A DNA stretch of 64,000 bases from Vesta saturnalis (Eukaryota > Arthropoda > Insecta > Coleoptera > Lampyridae): positions 1,185,001 to 1,249,000 of the forward strand of contig JARFJB010001595.1 in NCBI GenBank assembly GCA_036346205.1, read 5' to 3'. This document shows positions 44,201-55,912 of the stretch, in pieces. The notes beneath the pieces are model-generated. The model searched no databases, had not been told where the DNA came from, and saw only the letters and a program-made list of their open reading frames with translations. Both the position numbers and the translations under genes were made by a program. Position 1 is the stretch's first letter, and each line of letters begins with the position of its first letter.

Positions 44201-44715
44201 TTAAAGGTGATTTCTTTTACGTTGTTCTCCACATTTGCAGATAATTCTCTTGTCTGCATACAAGACGAAAATTTATTCTAGTCTGCTTTATTGGCATTCC
44301 ATTTTGATTTGGTTTTATGGGATGAAACGTTTATACCTGCCTGTATAATAATTGGTATATGATCTGAAAAAACTTCGTCGTCTAGAGTACCCCAATTTAA
44401 TTGGGTTGCTAAAAATGGAGAGCACATCGAAAGGTCCAAATATGAAAAGCTATGTGACTTTGCATTTATAAACGTTGGAGATCCATTGCTTAATAGGTAG
44501 TAATTGTTATTAAACATAAAGTCCTCAATTATGAGTCCATTTCTATCAGTGTTATTTGATCCCCACAGTTGATTGTGGGAGTTGAAGTCACCAACAAGTA
44601 AGATGGGTTGGGGTACTTGTTTTATCGCGTTTTGCAAGTCATCATAGGTCCATGCATTGTCTGGGAGGTAAACGTTGCATATTGACGCAATAAATGGGTG
44701 GGTAATACGTACTGC
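41199..44715 (-). mobile_element. LINE D: RNase H-group LINE, 5'-truncated in the endonuclease
   Basis: The reverse-strand element starts inside the endonuclease at 44715 and ends in a (TAA)n tail (41199-41258). A second (TAA)n tract (44716-44768) lies directly at its 5' border. Its 3' end shares the word GATCATTAGC with LINE B. Confidence 0.85.
41350..44715 (-). pseudogene. LINE D ORF2: endonuclease end, reverse transcriptase, RNase H
   Basis: The frame 44278-44637 has VGDFNSHNQLWG and SDHIPIIIQ. The frame 43975-44259 is the linker, with PWWNDEICRTIKEKKKAF. The frame 43186-43869 has YRPISFTCCLGKLYEKM and VFFDIEKAYDCTWR. The frame 42738-43193 has GIPQGSSISVTLFLI and LYVDDLCLF. RNase H is at 42066-42467 (YTDGSKTSEKTG) and 41739-42035 (ICTDLKSS and WIPSHIGIPGNEQADKAARK). 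The Cys/His tail is at 41350-41571 (CQNCKTDLTVSHILIEC). Frameshifts at about 43190, 42500, 42050 and 41700 inactivate it. Confidence 0.85.
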
Positions 44716-44730
44716 AGTTATTTATTATTA

Positions 44731-44768
<38 letters not shown>
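44716..44768. repeat. (ATT)n microsatellite at the 5' border of LINE D
   Basis: About 50 bases of ATT with one ATC variant. Confidence 0.9.
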
Positions 44769-45078
44769 TATTTGGATTTTCTCTTACAATTGTTTGTACA
44801 TGCTTTCGTATGATTTAGCGTAGTATGCTTGTTCCTTTCAGATTACTTTTTAAGTGAAATGCATGAATGAACAAAACCTGCATTGTCGTGCACTGGCCGT
44901 GCCCAATACTTTCCGTTATATAGTTAAATTTCCGTTTTATACCATGTTCAACGTTATTTATAGGTAGTAATATATAACACATGGATCCTTTATTTATTAA
45001 CTCATATTTGAAAACTTAAGTAACATCTAAAGTCTAAAGTTATAATGCCATAAACCTAAAGTTAAACGTTAGAAGTAT
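44769..45078. other. 3' flank of antistasin-like gene copy 2, no gene
   Basis: AT-rich non-coding sequence. No coding signal or element is recognised. Confidence 0.4.
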
Positions 45079-46256
45079 TTAAGCTGCGCAACAATAAGAT
45101 AAGCCCCCTTTAGTTACACTTTGGCAAATATATCCCTTTCCACAAGATGCTTCAGATAAATCCTTTGAACAAGTTACGGGGGAGTTGTTTTCTAATAACG
45201 GTTGATCATTTGGACAATATGGTTTGCCTAGAATAAAAAGATACAATATAGGAAAGAGAACAGGTTACAAAGAAAGTTTAGATAATGTAACAATGCTGTA
45301 ACGGTTTTACTGCGATATATGAAAAGTTTTCCAGATTAATTCACTGGTATACTACACTTACATACTGCATATGGTGGTCGACAAGGAGGAACTAGACAGT
45401 AAATAACTTCTACATAGCAATAATGATTTTCGGGACAAACAACTTTGTCACACGGGCTTCTGCATTTACACGTTGCGCAATTATCACAATCCAGTTCAAA
45501 CCCATGTTCACATAATGATGTTAAATGGCAAGGTGAAATTGGACATTTTTTAATACCTGTAATTTTAATTAATAAGGTTGTTGACAAACGTAACCTATAT
45601 CTTACACAGAAGCTCTACTCCGCATTTACCAAAAGGACAAATTTCTTTAGCAACACAGGTCTTTCCTTTTGGGCATTCATGATACTTGCAGTGATCGATA
45701 CATATGCAAATTTTACAGCCGCGTTTATCAATTTCATAACCGTAGGGACAGTACAAAGTACATGTAATACGGGGACATTCGTAAACACCTGTTCAAAGAT
45801 CAACATAATCAGCACCATAAAGTGTAATAATGTTAAACTTACAAGTTGCAATATATCCGCAAGGCGGCCATACGCAAAATAAGGGTTCTACTTTGCACAC
45901 TTCGCCCTTTGGACAGGGATGATTAACACATGGGTCTATGCAAATGCACGTTTTGCATCCATTCTTATCCAGAACGTGACCGTATGGACAGAATATAGTA
46001 CATACTGGCCCACAATTACCGGCTAAAATAAAACTTAGAACATTTTCGCTTTGTTAACTTGTACTTACGATTTGGAATAACTGCCTTATCAGCATTACAT
46101 CTGAAACGAAAAGTACATTATTTAATTTTTTAGCAGAACCAATAGAACAAAAAAATACTTACTGAAAAGCCAAACAAGGCAAGATTAACAACTGAAACAA
46201 AAATCAATCATTATGAAGACCTTAGAAAATGTTGAACTTACCTTTATCAAATACAT
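45079..46256 (-). CDS. Secreted antistasin-like protease inhibitor, copy 2
   Basis: Reverse-strand exons are 46242-46256, 46163-46191, 46069-46100, 45843-46022, 45606-45788, 45362-45556 and 45079-45227, giving 260 residues with no stop. Intron positions and phases equal those of copy 1, and the introns are equally small (46-134 bases). Residues 1-18 form a signal peptide ending in CNA. Three antistasin-like domains follow, each one exon (patterns such as LYCPYGYEIDKRGCKICICI and CPENHYCYVEV), then the lustrin-like module ending in SYCC. It is clearly more diverged from copies 1 and 3 than they are from each other, and its flanks lack the gypsy relic. Like the other copies it is probably an extracellular serine protease inhibitor; its target cannot be read from the sequence. 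Confidence 0.85.
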
Positions 46257-48170
46257 ATTTGTTATTTCGTGAAAGACACAGAGATATTCTTATATTAAAT
46301 AATTTCAGGTATATATAGAACAACTGTTATCTGGATTGTTTAAAAAACTAAATAGAATTATTTTTTTGACCTCGTTAAGGCTTAAATAGAAATGTTAATA
46401 TTGCAAAACTGCACATTGTGCATTGATACCTTTTCTTTTAAGTGGCGTAAATATTTATGTTTATTGAATGGATATTATGCTTTCTATGCCAATACTATGT
46501 GTATCTTGTTGGAAATAGCTCTATGCTTTCCTTTACTCTAAATGTAGCACATACTTAGCAAAATACAGGTAGCAATGGGAATAAACAGTAAATAGACATA
46601 AAAATGAAGGCTTTCACGATTTAAACTCAATTATTACAAATACTTACCTTGTTAGGTTTTATTTCGTACCTTTGAAGATAAATTATACAAATTTATACAT
46701 TTCGATAATAAACACAGTTTCGTCTTCAGTAGTGATGACCATTAAAAAATTTAGTTACGTAATTACATGAAGTAGTGAAGAATTAGTTACTCTTTTACAA
46801 ATTACTTAACTTGTTCGTCACTTACATTTGTTCCATTATAAGAATCCTTTCAGAAAGTCAGCTTTCCTGGTAGTAAGGTACTTGTGCCTATTAATTACTT
46901 TAGTTAGTTAATGCAAGGTGGACACACAACCTTAATTTAGTCTACCAACGGCGTGGCTCAAAAGTAGGAGACGGGGTTCGAAGGTTGCCCTTGGCTATCT
47001 CTAACATTCGCTAATTAAGAATACTATGTAGACTTGATACCTATTTTACGCCGTCTGATAAACAAAGCTAGAATGGTTTTATACAATTTTATATTTTTAT
47101 TTACCTACAATGGTAAGTAACTCATTATCTCAACTTACAAAGTAATGCTATTAGAGTACACAGCTACAATTTAACACACTTAGTAATATGGAAGAGGGAA
47201 CAACACAACTGGCGGTGTCTAAGTCTCTATCGAGATGCAGGCGAAGGTTATACGGCTTCAACTAACTGAAGGAAATTTAATAGTGGTATAAATAATACAA
47301 TCAACAACTATTTCAAAAAAAATTGGGCCAAAATACGTTAATGTATAAATTGCTCAAATTTTCTAGATGACCGGTAACAGATAAACGGTACCGTGGTTTT
47401 AATTTGTTCGCTCTGGAAATATTTTTAAAGGTATCTTTCATTGTTACCAGCTTGCATACATTTACATAGAAATCATTTCTAGGTTAACGTCAGTTAAATA
47501 AAATCCATATTTTTGCTTCTAAAGCATACTGTGTTTAATAGGGGAATTATTAACGTATTTTAATAGTATTAATTTAATTAGAATAATTATTTGAAGTATG
47601 CTCCAATTATGAATGGATAATTAAAGGATTAATTTACTCCAAATACAGAGAATGGGGAAATAACACCGATGGCGTCATGAAAATAGATCTATGATTTTCT
47701 CACCGCATGGTTGGAGATGGTGGTCTTTTTAATTACCTCGTTCCAAATCAACGGAACGTTGTAAGGTTTAATAAATGTGTTTTACTGAATCAGAGGAATT
47801 GAAATACAAAAATTAGTTAAGAAATGGAGAATTACGTTGTTAGTAAATCCCATCGGTCTTACTTCCGGATATCGAAATTCTGTGAACTGAACTTAAAAAT
47901 AATTATGTTGGACAGAAAATTACATAAAGTAAGGCTGAAGAATGTTCACTTTCAGAACGTAATTTTAGAAGAAGAATTGATTGCTCAAATTGACTTGAGG
48001 TTTCTGGAACAGGGTCAACTTTTACACACAATTTCGGTCTGCGCGTTTATCCTATCTTACAGGCATGTGTAGGTATGTGCAAGTAAAGTGTATAGTGAAG
48101 AAAATCAGGCATTCTGCCCTTTTAGCTAATTTTGTGCGGGTGTTTGGGTGTATCCAACTTACTAGCGAAC

Positions 48171-48172
<2 letters not shown>
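46257..48172. other. No gene recognised upstream of copy 2
   Basis: AT-rich sequence with the copy 2 promoter at its left edge. A short open frame at 47824-48072 has no known motif. A tRNA-like word pair near 46950-46985 is too weak to call. Confidence 0.4.
46310..46317 (-). promoter_or_regulatory. TATA box of antistasin-like gene copy 2
   Basis: TATATATA lies about 54 bases before the start codon, as in copies 1 and 3. Confidence 0.65.

Positions 48173-48222
<50 letters not shown>
48173..48222 (+). repeat. (GT)n microsatellite
   Basis: About 50 bases of pure GT. Confidence 0.95.
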
Positions 48223-48226
<4 letters not shown>

Positions 48227-51200
48227 AACGAACTAGGCTTACGTTCCGCTCTTCCAATGATGTTAAGAAACGGTTCCTGGTATACTTCACGTCCGCGCGC
48301 TTCCCGTCTGGTTATTGGTGTTTCGATGTTTTAGTATTATTGTATAAATTACAATCATGAGTTGTATAATTTTGGTGAATAAACGTATGGATTTTATTTT
48401 GATTAACGTGTATTGCTGAGTGTACTAGTGTGCGGTTAAACCATATGTTGCTTAGTTTAAATCTGTGCATGTTGTTTGACTAAGCATAGTATGCTGTGTG
48501 CATTAGAATGCGGTGAAACCAATTTTGTTTGCCAGGCATCCTTGCGTGGTTACCATGGGATAAACGGTGAGATGCGGAGGGCACATGTAGTATTATGTAG
48601 AGATTCTTTTGTCTCTTCAGTGACGCCGTCAAGAAGTTGTGCTAGGGTAACGAGATGGTGTTTGAATTTGAGTTTCGGTTTTTTGGGTGGCAATAGAGAA
48701 AACCTGTAATTCTAAGTGTGGTAAGGGTCACTATGGTGGGGATTGTGTTACCAGAAGAGTTTTCCACTCAAAGGTTACTTGCGCATAGGAGTCTTCGGCG
48801 TGCCTATTTATTTCTCGCGTAATTAGGGAGGATGTGTATGTTGTGTTCTTGGAGTAAGTTTTAAATAAGAAGTGTTTCTGACGAACGCCCTTGCTATTAA
48901 CGGTCCCTGTTGTTATATTCATATTGAAAGTATTTAAAGAGTGCGCTCTCGGAAAATGGCAACCCTCGTATGCGTGGTTGACAAGACGGTGAATGTTCTA
49001 CGTAGGAAATAGGAGCGGAATATCGTATCGGGGAACTGTATTTTTCGGAAGACAGTATATGGTCGTGAATTGCCATTTTCGATGAGCAACTGAGAGTTTC
49101 CCGCCGCCTTTGGTACCCCGCAGTTGTTTTTGTTAGCGAATTTTTAGGAAGTGCACTTGTGACTTTCGCCACGTTTGGGACCACGAGTGGAACTGCTAGT
49201 ATATTCCTCACAGGTATGGCTCACGTGCGTATAAGTACAGCAATAGTTGGAAAGGAGTTTTGAAATTAAAAAAGGTTGACATCGGTAGTGCTGCCCGAAC
49301 ATGATGACTCCCCGTGCGAGGAGAAAATCAAGGGTGGTTTGGAATGGCGTAATAAGTCGCACAAGAGATGTAGGTGTGTTGGTGGCCTTTGAGGTGGTTT
49401 GGATAACTTTGGGCACTAAAGGCGAATCAATCTCATCTCCGATCTCTTGAGCGAGAACATTCTTACCCACGTGACAAATCACTCAGGAAATAGAGGGAGG
49501 AATACTGTTTGTGGGTCGAGAGCCGTAGAGTTGTGTGAGGGTCATGATTAAATCAACGAAATGATGACCCTAGTTAAACCGCGCACAGTCCGGCAAGGAA
49601 CATGAGGTTATGAGGAGCCAGGTGTGATTATGATTGAACGTCAAGCCTGTCCACGGAACGTTCAAGGAATTCAAAGAGTTGGGCGGAGTTTTCTGGGTGG
49701 TAATGGATTTTGAGTTATTACGGATGCCAATACCTCGAGAACTAGAAATTGGTTGGATTAGGTTGAGCGGGAGAGACCGCGACAGTAGCGCGGTGGCGAC
49801 TGAGCTTCACCATCACGATTGTTGTTAGTATTGATGGGCTGGAAATGATGGGATGAAAATATTTTTTTAACATAAGAATGGGTCTCCATCGAACTGCCAA
49901 CTCGAAGAAAAAGACTTGGAAATCAGAAACCCAATAGAAAAGTGGGAACGCAAATGTTCAAATTAAACAAATGCAAATTAATGAAAAATGGGTTCATTAA
50001 ACGGCTTCTGCTCTCAAGACCTCGATCTTCTTTACTGTTGTCGGTATCCTGGATGTGCTGTTTTGCGGTTTCGTTATGCTCATGTCCTGTATTGGTTTCG
50101 GAATTCTTGTACTATTGCTGTCCTTAAGAGTGTTACTGGCTGCTGCAACTGTAGTTCCTTCGTCCTGGATGGGAACCTCATCTGCGTATTGACTGTATGC
50201 AAAGCAGTGGAAGTTCCAACTTAGAAGCGGCGAAGACTGCGAAGGCCGGTCACAAGCTCTTTTTTTAAAATTATTTATTAATTTAATAATTACTTAACTT
50301 TTAATTTATTTATTTCGTTTGGAGCTTCCAAATCATGACATCTCAATTCACAATCGATCTGACAAGTGAATGTTAGAAGCGGAACATCGTGGATTTATAG
50401 AAACCCAGTAGTGGTTGTCTGCGACTGCAGGTGTGACGGAAAGCCACGTTAATTGTTTTTTTGGTGGGTGGTTCATGGATGGTGGGAGCGACGATTTCTA
50501 CCTACAATAGAGGGTATAAAATTAATTATTGATTATATCTGGTCTAGACAAGTTTTACACATAAAGAATTACAATTCTTTACATGCTTGTAACTACGAAT
50601 CCTGCCATCAACTTGAACATGAGTGTAATGTATTATAATGCCAATGTTAATAACAAACATACCTCGAAGTATGTTCATTGAGTGGCTGTGGTATCTTCCC
50701 CTCTTTACTAATAATACTACTGTATGATGCGAGTCTATTATAACTGTTCTTTCGCAATCAAGGAACTAGGTTAGCATTTTCTTTATATGTGTTTACTTGT
50801 CAACGTGCAGTGCGTCCCACTGTGACCGATTTAAGTGGCAATTACTAATACTGTAAAGATATTTAGAATTTCAGACTTACTGTTGTGCATTTGCGGTTGT
50901 AAAAATTAAATTAATTGGATACAGTGAACTGATATGGACTGTAGGCAGGGTAAATCGAATTTATTCGGAATACTATAACGTGGCCTTAAGAGCTTAGCTT
51001 TAATTGCTGTACAGTTCTTCTTGATTGGCCAATGCTGCACTTCTTTCTTCTCCGGCACACCCTTTAAAAATGCACAAATGTTTGTTATGTAAAATGTCTA
51101 TGAAAATAACTTGTAATATTAAATAACCAACAAAACCTGAAATATAAGAATTAGTAAAGAACGAAAACTGATGAGAAGGAAAAAACGCTGATTAAAAACA

Positions 51201-51327
51201 ATGACTTTTTTTTCTCTTAGCAACCCTGTTAAGACCATTTTACACGACAAATGTATTAATAACGCGAAGCATTGATATCGTAATGAATACGTGACATTAT
51301 GGATATATTTAATAACAAAAAAAACTA
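48223..51327. other. No gene recognised; GC-richer block at about 48400-49830
   Basis: The part 48400-49830 is richer in GC and CpG than the rest of the window. It has open frames on both strands (for example 49144-49482 reverse and 49988-50224 forward), but none has a known motif and none has a paralogue in the window. A 5' region of an unannotated gene or an unknown repeat are both possible. Confidence 0.3.
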
Positions 51328-51343
51328 TGTGTGTGTGTGTGTG

Positions 51344-51423
<80 letters not shown>

Positions 51424-51802
51424 GTGTGCGTGTGCGTGTGCGTGTGCGTGTGCGTGTGCGTGTGCGTGTGCGCGTGCGTGTGCGTGTGCGTGTGCGTGTG
51501 TGTGCGTGTGCGTGTGCGTGTGCGTGTGCGTGTACGTGTGCGTGTGCGTGTGCGTGTGCGTGTGCGTGTGCGTGTGCGTGTGCGTGTGGGTGCGTGGGTG
51601 CGCCCGTGCGCGCGTGCGCGCGTGTGTGCGCGGGTGCGCGCGTGCGTGCGTGCGCGCGTGCGTGGGTGCGTGCGTGCGTGCGTGCGTGCGTGAGAACGTG
51701 CGTTCGTGCGTGCGTGCGTGCGTGGGTGTGTGTGCGTGTGTGTGTGTGTGTGTGTGGCTGTGCGTGTTCGCGTGCGTGCGTGCGTGCGTGTGTGTGTGTG
51801 TG
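51328..51802 (+). repeat. (GT)n / (GTGTGC)n / (GTGC)n compound microsatellite
   Basis: About 475 bases of alternating purine-pyrimidine sequence. It starts as GT, becomes hexamers with C, then GC-rich variants near 51590-51660, and ends as GT. Confidence 0.95.
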
Positions 51803-52470
51803 TTGGACGTAAAACTTACTTTGCACTGTTGTGTACGTAATGTGTCTTTGAAGTGGTGTAAGGGAGTATATCTTCACATATTGCGAGTATTTGTACATTT
51901 GAGTATATTTTCAAATGATACGCCACTGATATTCAAATGTACTGTATATTGTGGTTATTAATGAACTTGTAATAAACGTATTTGGCCGTTTACTAATTAA
52001 TTTTGAATGAAAAATAATATAAAGGTAAAAGTAATACGCACGGTACTGGTACGTTATTTACTAGTGTATGTAGGTATATTCCAAAAATCAATGCAATAAA
52101 ACATTATTCTATGTTATAAGTTGAAACATAGTGAAAGTTTTCCATTATTAAATTTAAGAAAAAAAAAATTCTCTACTTTCACAAAATTTGTATACTTATA
52201 ATCTTTTGATCGATTTCGGTTTTTACACCATTGTCAAAATATATTACACAATAAATGAGAAAAAATTCTTGAATTCGGCTTGATTTATAGCCACTTTGTA
52301 GAGGTGTTAGCGGTTGTTGGAAGTATATAGTGACGTAAACGGTGTATTTATAATTTCAATATAACTATTCAAACATATATTTGGATGTTTTGTCATAATT
52401 GCTATTGATTCTAACCGATCTGGTATTGGTATGTAAACAAGATACATTTACTTCAATAATAAGATTATGA

Positions 52471-52794
52471 TTGTTGTGTATTAAACATCAGCAAAATTTG
52501 AACGATCCATACGTTTATTCAACCAAACGATTTCATGTTGAAGTGTTTCACTGTAGTCTCAACATTGTTAAAACTCAATGTAACGAACGCTTTAATGCTA
52601 TAAACATTAAATGTCTGAAACCTTCCTTTCTTGTTTCTGCAGACGATGAAGCAATTATTAGCAATAACGAGTTGGTGGCCATATATCCGGCTGAGATTTC
52701 CCTAGGGCTTGATCCTCAGCTACTGAGACTGAAACTATGTTTTTCAGATCATATTAAGGAACTGCAAAACATAAGGGAGCTTATTGAATCATAA
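52471..52794 (+). pseudogene. hAT-like transposase fragment (ZMYM1/52-type)
   Basis: The 107-residue frame has FHVEVFHCSLNIVKTQCNER, then a segment ending LVAIYPAEISLG, a spacing and wording I associate with the region before the C-terminal dimerisation part of hAT transposases related to vertebrate ZMYM1. The zinc finger and catalytic residues are absent, and the frame ends after ELIES. It lies between the two inverted repeats described above. The assignment is by pattern memory only. Confidence 0.4.
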
Positions 52795-53159
52795 ATAATC
52801 AAAACCCAAGTGCCTACCAGTGTTCCTGATATCACCAAAGTGTATAGTTTTCCTCATACTCCCAGTGATGACCGTCACAACAGAAAGGCCATTCTCATGA
52901 TTAAAGATCATTAAAAACTATCTTAGAAGGACTATGTCTCAAAATCGTCTGAGCTCATTAAAAAACTGTTTTTATTTGAATGGATTTGATTTAAGTTTAG
53001 GTCGGAGAGGGGCGCTTGGTGTAAAACTGCTCCAAGTCATTGATTACTTTTTCTGTAATTCCTTCGTAATATGACAAGCACAAATATTTCATACCTTATT
53101 ATCTTCTTTCTTTAATGTACTTACCATATTCATAGATATTGCTCTTTTTTATTTTTGAC

Positions 53160-53500
53160 TAATTTGTCTATTAGTTTAGAGTTACGCTCATTATTTTTAG
53201 CTAGAGTTTTGATTATATTAATTTCATTGTTAAGTGTCTCCTTGTCCATTCGAACTCTTAATGTTCTAGTTAACATACATCCAAATGTTGCTTTTTTATG
53301 TCTCCATGGATGATCAGAGTCAAAAGGTATAAATACATCTGTGTAAGTTGGTTTCCTAAAAATACCAAATTTGTAATTTCATTCCCTACGTTCAATACAC
53401 AAATCCAGGTAATTTAGTTTGCCATTTTCTTCTATTTTCAAAGTAAATTTAATTGATTCTTCTAAAGAATTAATGTAGTTCTAATCCTTACCAAGTTGCC
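53160..53500 (-). pseudogene. Penelope-like pol fragment after the YVDD box
   Basis: The reverse strand reads SIKFTLKIEENGKLNYLDL, CIERRE, a stop, then FGIFRKPTYTDVFIPFDSDH, PWRHKKATFGCMLTRTL and LAKNNERNSKLIDKL. This is the PLE-specific part that follows the reverse transcriptase core. There is one in-frame stop near 53380. Nothing of GIY-YIG follows. The end of this piece has an inverted copy at 7815-7920. Confidence 0.75.
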
Positions 53501-53766
53501 TTTCTGTACCCTTTCTGTATCTTTAGATACAGGGTGGATACTCTAAGTGGAACAAATTCTGTAACTCAATAAAATTTATATTGGCCAAACAGGAAGGAAA
53601 TTTAAAATTCAACAACCGCTAACACCTATACAAACAAAGTGGGAATAAATCAAGCCGCATTCAAAAATTTTGTCTGACTTATTGTGTAATATGTTTTGAC
53701 AATGGTATAAAAACCGAAATCCATCAAAAGATTGTAAGTATAAAAATTTTGTGAAAGTAGACAATT

Positions 53767-54310
53767 TTAAATCTATTTCTCCTTAAATTTAATAGAAAAC
53801 GTTGACTGGACACTTTCTAAGTAGCCCTCGTACACATATGGATCGATATCTATCTCACATAAAAATTCTGAAATGAATAAATATTACCCAATTTAGAAAA
53901 ATAAGTAAGTCGGTTTATTCATTTTTAAATCACCACATTAGTTCATTTCCGAAAAAATAATTTAGACTTAACAATCAGTGATTTCTTCATAATTCATATG
54001 TTTCCTACTAAATTTTACTTGCATATTTTCTCTTTAAAATCCTATTTAAACGTTCACCAATATGATGGATGGTAATAATCCAAATCTGAAACTTCTGCTT
54101 AATAAAATATCTTGACATCAGTGTTTTGTATTTATTGACTGCAAAAGAATTTTAAATAACTAAATTTTGTAATCGATCTGTAAAAATATGCAATTTCACA
54201 TCAATTATTAAGTCCAAAATATCCACAGATTGATTAACCTCAAAAGGTGTAACAAATAAACAAGAATAAGATAATTAATAGACATGTATTGAGATTGACC
54301 AATTTGCAAG

Positions 54311-54358
<48 letters not shown>

Positions 54359-54544
54359 GTACAAATATTGCTTCGAGAAGCACCACAAGAAGCTAATTCT
54401 TATGAATTAAAGTCCCTCAAGCTTATAATCTAAGCACATAAAATCAGATAATAGAGTTTTATCATCCTTAATACTTGAGTGAAATTTAACTATATAAACG
54501 ATAATATCTCTAAAGATAATCAAACCTCTATCCTCCAATAATTA
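53767..54544. other. No gene recognised; (TA)n at 54315-54358
   Basis: AT-rich non-coding sequence with a TA microsatellite of about 44 bases. It ends at the inner border of the right arm. Confidence 0.5.
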
Positions 54545-55688
54545 TTATTACAATAAAACTCCGCAGTCCTTTGTCCTGTAGAATGTGGTATCCAATGAGC
54601 TGGTTCTTTCTAATTTGATTCTTTAGGTATCCACGCTGGTCATATTTAAACAGTAAATTCGATCATCGCACTGCAGGCGAAATAAAAGTTCCGGATTGCC
54701 TTCAGCGTATACTCGAATTGGGCGGTTCTTTTTGCTACATGCCCTTTAACTTAGATATTTACTTCCACCTGCATATTAACATTCTTAAATGTTTTTACGT
54801 TATCAATTTCGTACTGTTAACGATCGCACAAGTATTACAATTAATTACAATAATGTTCACTATGGTTTAACTAGACCAACACACTTTTAGTTCATTACTT
54901 AAAGGTTTACTTTAGATTCATTTGTTAGATCGCACGCTCTAATGCTTAACCCTTCTAACTTGATATTTGCTGTTTTTATTTAAATCTGCTTCAACACTTT
55001 TCAAAAGAAAAACTCATGCACTGCCCGTTTTAGGACCTCTTTTAAAAATTTCGCCAGCGACTCCCATTTATTTTAGCTCTTTAGCTGAACGACTGCCTTA
55101 TACCTTTGCAGGCTTCTCCCCTAAATCCCCCCGGGCAACCTTATTTTCATCAAATTTCTTGCGCGAAAACCATAATCACCCTATCACAATGCAGCCTCCA
55201 CTGCGCTTCTTTGCCGATAGAAAATCCTGAAAACGGAATAGAACGTAAAAGATTCGAGAAAAACGTAGCCATCTTCACTTTCTCTGCAAACATACTCACA
55301 ACTCTTAGAAAACACCATAATTCACATTCAAATTCACTCTCAATACTATCCAGATCTGGATTGAACTTCTTATGAAGGTTTCCCGTGAGAGCGATTTCAC
55401 TTTTCGCAAAATTTAATAAATTCTGACACCATTTGCACTTGTGCACCAATTGTGCAATGTTGCCCCATTTACACAAGCAAAAACATACATACACATGCCT
55501 TCCTACACTTTAACACAATATCAATATACCATAACTTCATTCAATTACACGATTATAACCATTTGCAACCCGAATTCTTTAGCAAGCAGTAGCAAAAGCC
55601 CAGTAGCGGTTCGGTAGCATTTACCATTATTGTCTTAATAGGGGTTTTACCAAAACATTATGATTTAGTCACATTTAATACTTTCAAC
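54545..55688 (-). other. Non-coding block shared by both arms, possible LTR/UTR of the gypsy relic
   Basis: It matches 6081-7240 in inverted orientation. The open frame at 55150-55494 corresponds to 6347-6658. No known domain is seen. Confidence 0.4.
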
Positions 55689-55689
55689 T

Positions 55690-55912
55690 TTACACAAACA
55701 CACAAATACACACGCAAAAACGCACACGCACGCCCACGCGAATGCCCACGCGCACGCGCGCGCACACGCGCACGTGTGCACGCACGCACGCACCCACCCA
55801 CACACCCACACACCCACACCCACACACCCACACACCCACACACCCACACACCCACACCCACACACACACACACACACACACACAGCACGCACGCACACAC
55901 ACACACACACAC
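55690..55912 (+). repeat. (AC)n compound microsatellite
   Basis: About 220 bases of AC with CCCACA and GCACGC variants. It is the right-arm counterpart of the GT tract at 5489-6080. Confidence 0.95.

Larger units (their letters stand above)
52165..53766. mobile_element. Inverted-repeat unit holding PLE and hAT-like fragments (PLE-4)
   Basis: Bases 52165-52322 match the reverse complement of 53608-53766, with shared words such as GGTGTTAGCGGTTGTTG, ATATTACACAATAA and TTTCGGTTTTTA. The last resembles the ends of PLEs. A PLE pol fragment lies inside on the reverse strand and a hAT-like fragment on the forward strand. The unit may be a PLE with an inverted end that later received other DNA. Confidence 0.55.

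Noticed and set aside
46945..47000. tRNA-like sequence with GTGGCTCA and GGTTCGAA words
   Set aside because: The spacing between the boxes is too short and no cloverleaf could be drawn.
47824..48072. 82-residue forward frame
   Set aside because: No motif and no second copy; it ends near a microsatellite.
49144..49482. 112-residue reverse-strand frame in the GC-richer block
   Set aside because: No known motif, no paralogue and no splice context. Open by composition is as likely.
49988..50224. Cysteine-containing 78-residue forward frame
   Set aside because: Cysteines are not in a recognisable pattern and there is no signal peptide or neighbour to support it.
51119..51961. Long open frames rich in Cys-Val or His-Thr on both strands
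   Set aside because: They arise from the compound GT/GTGTGC repeat.
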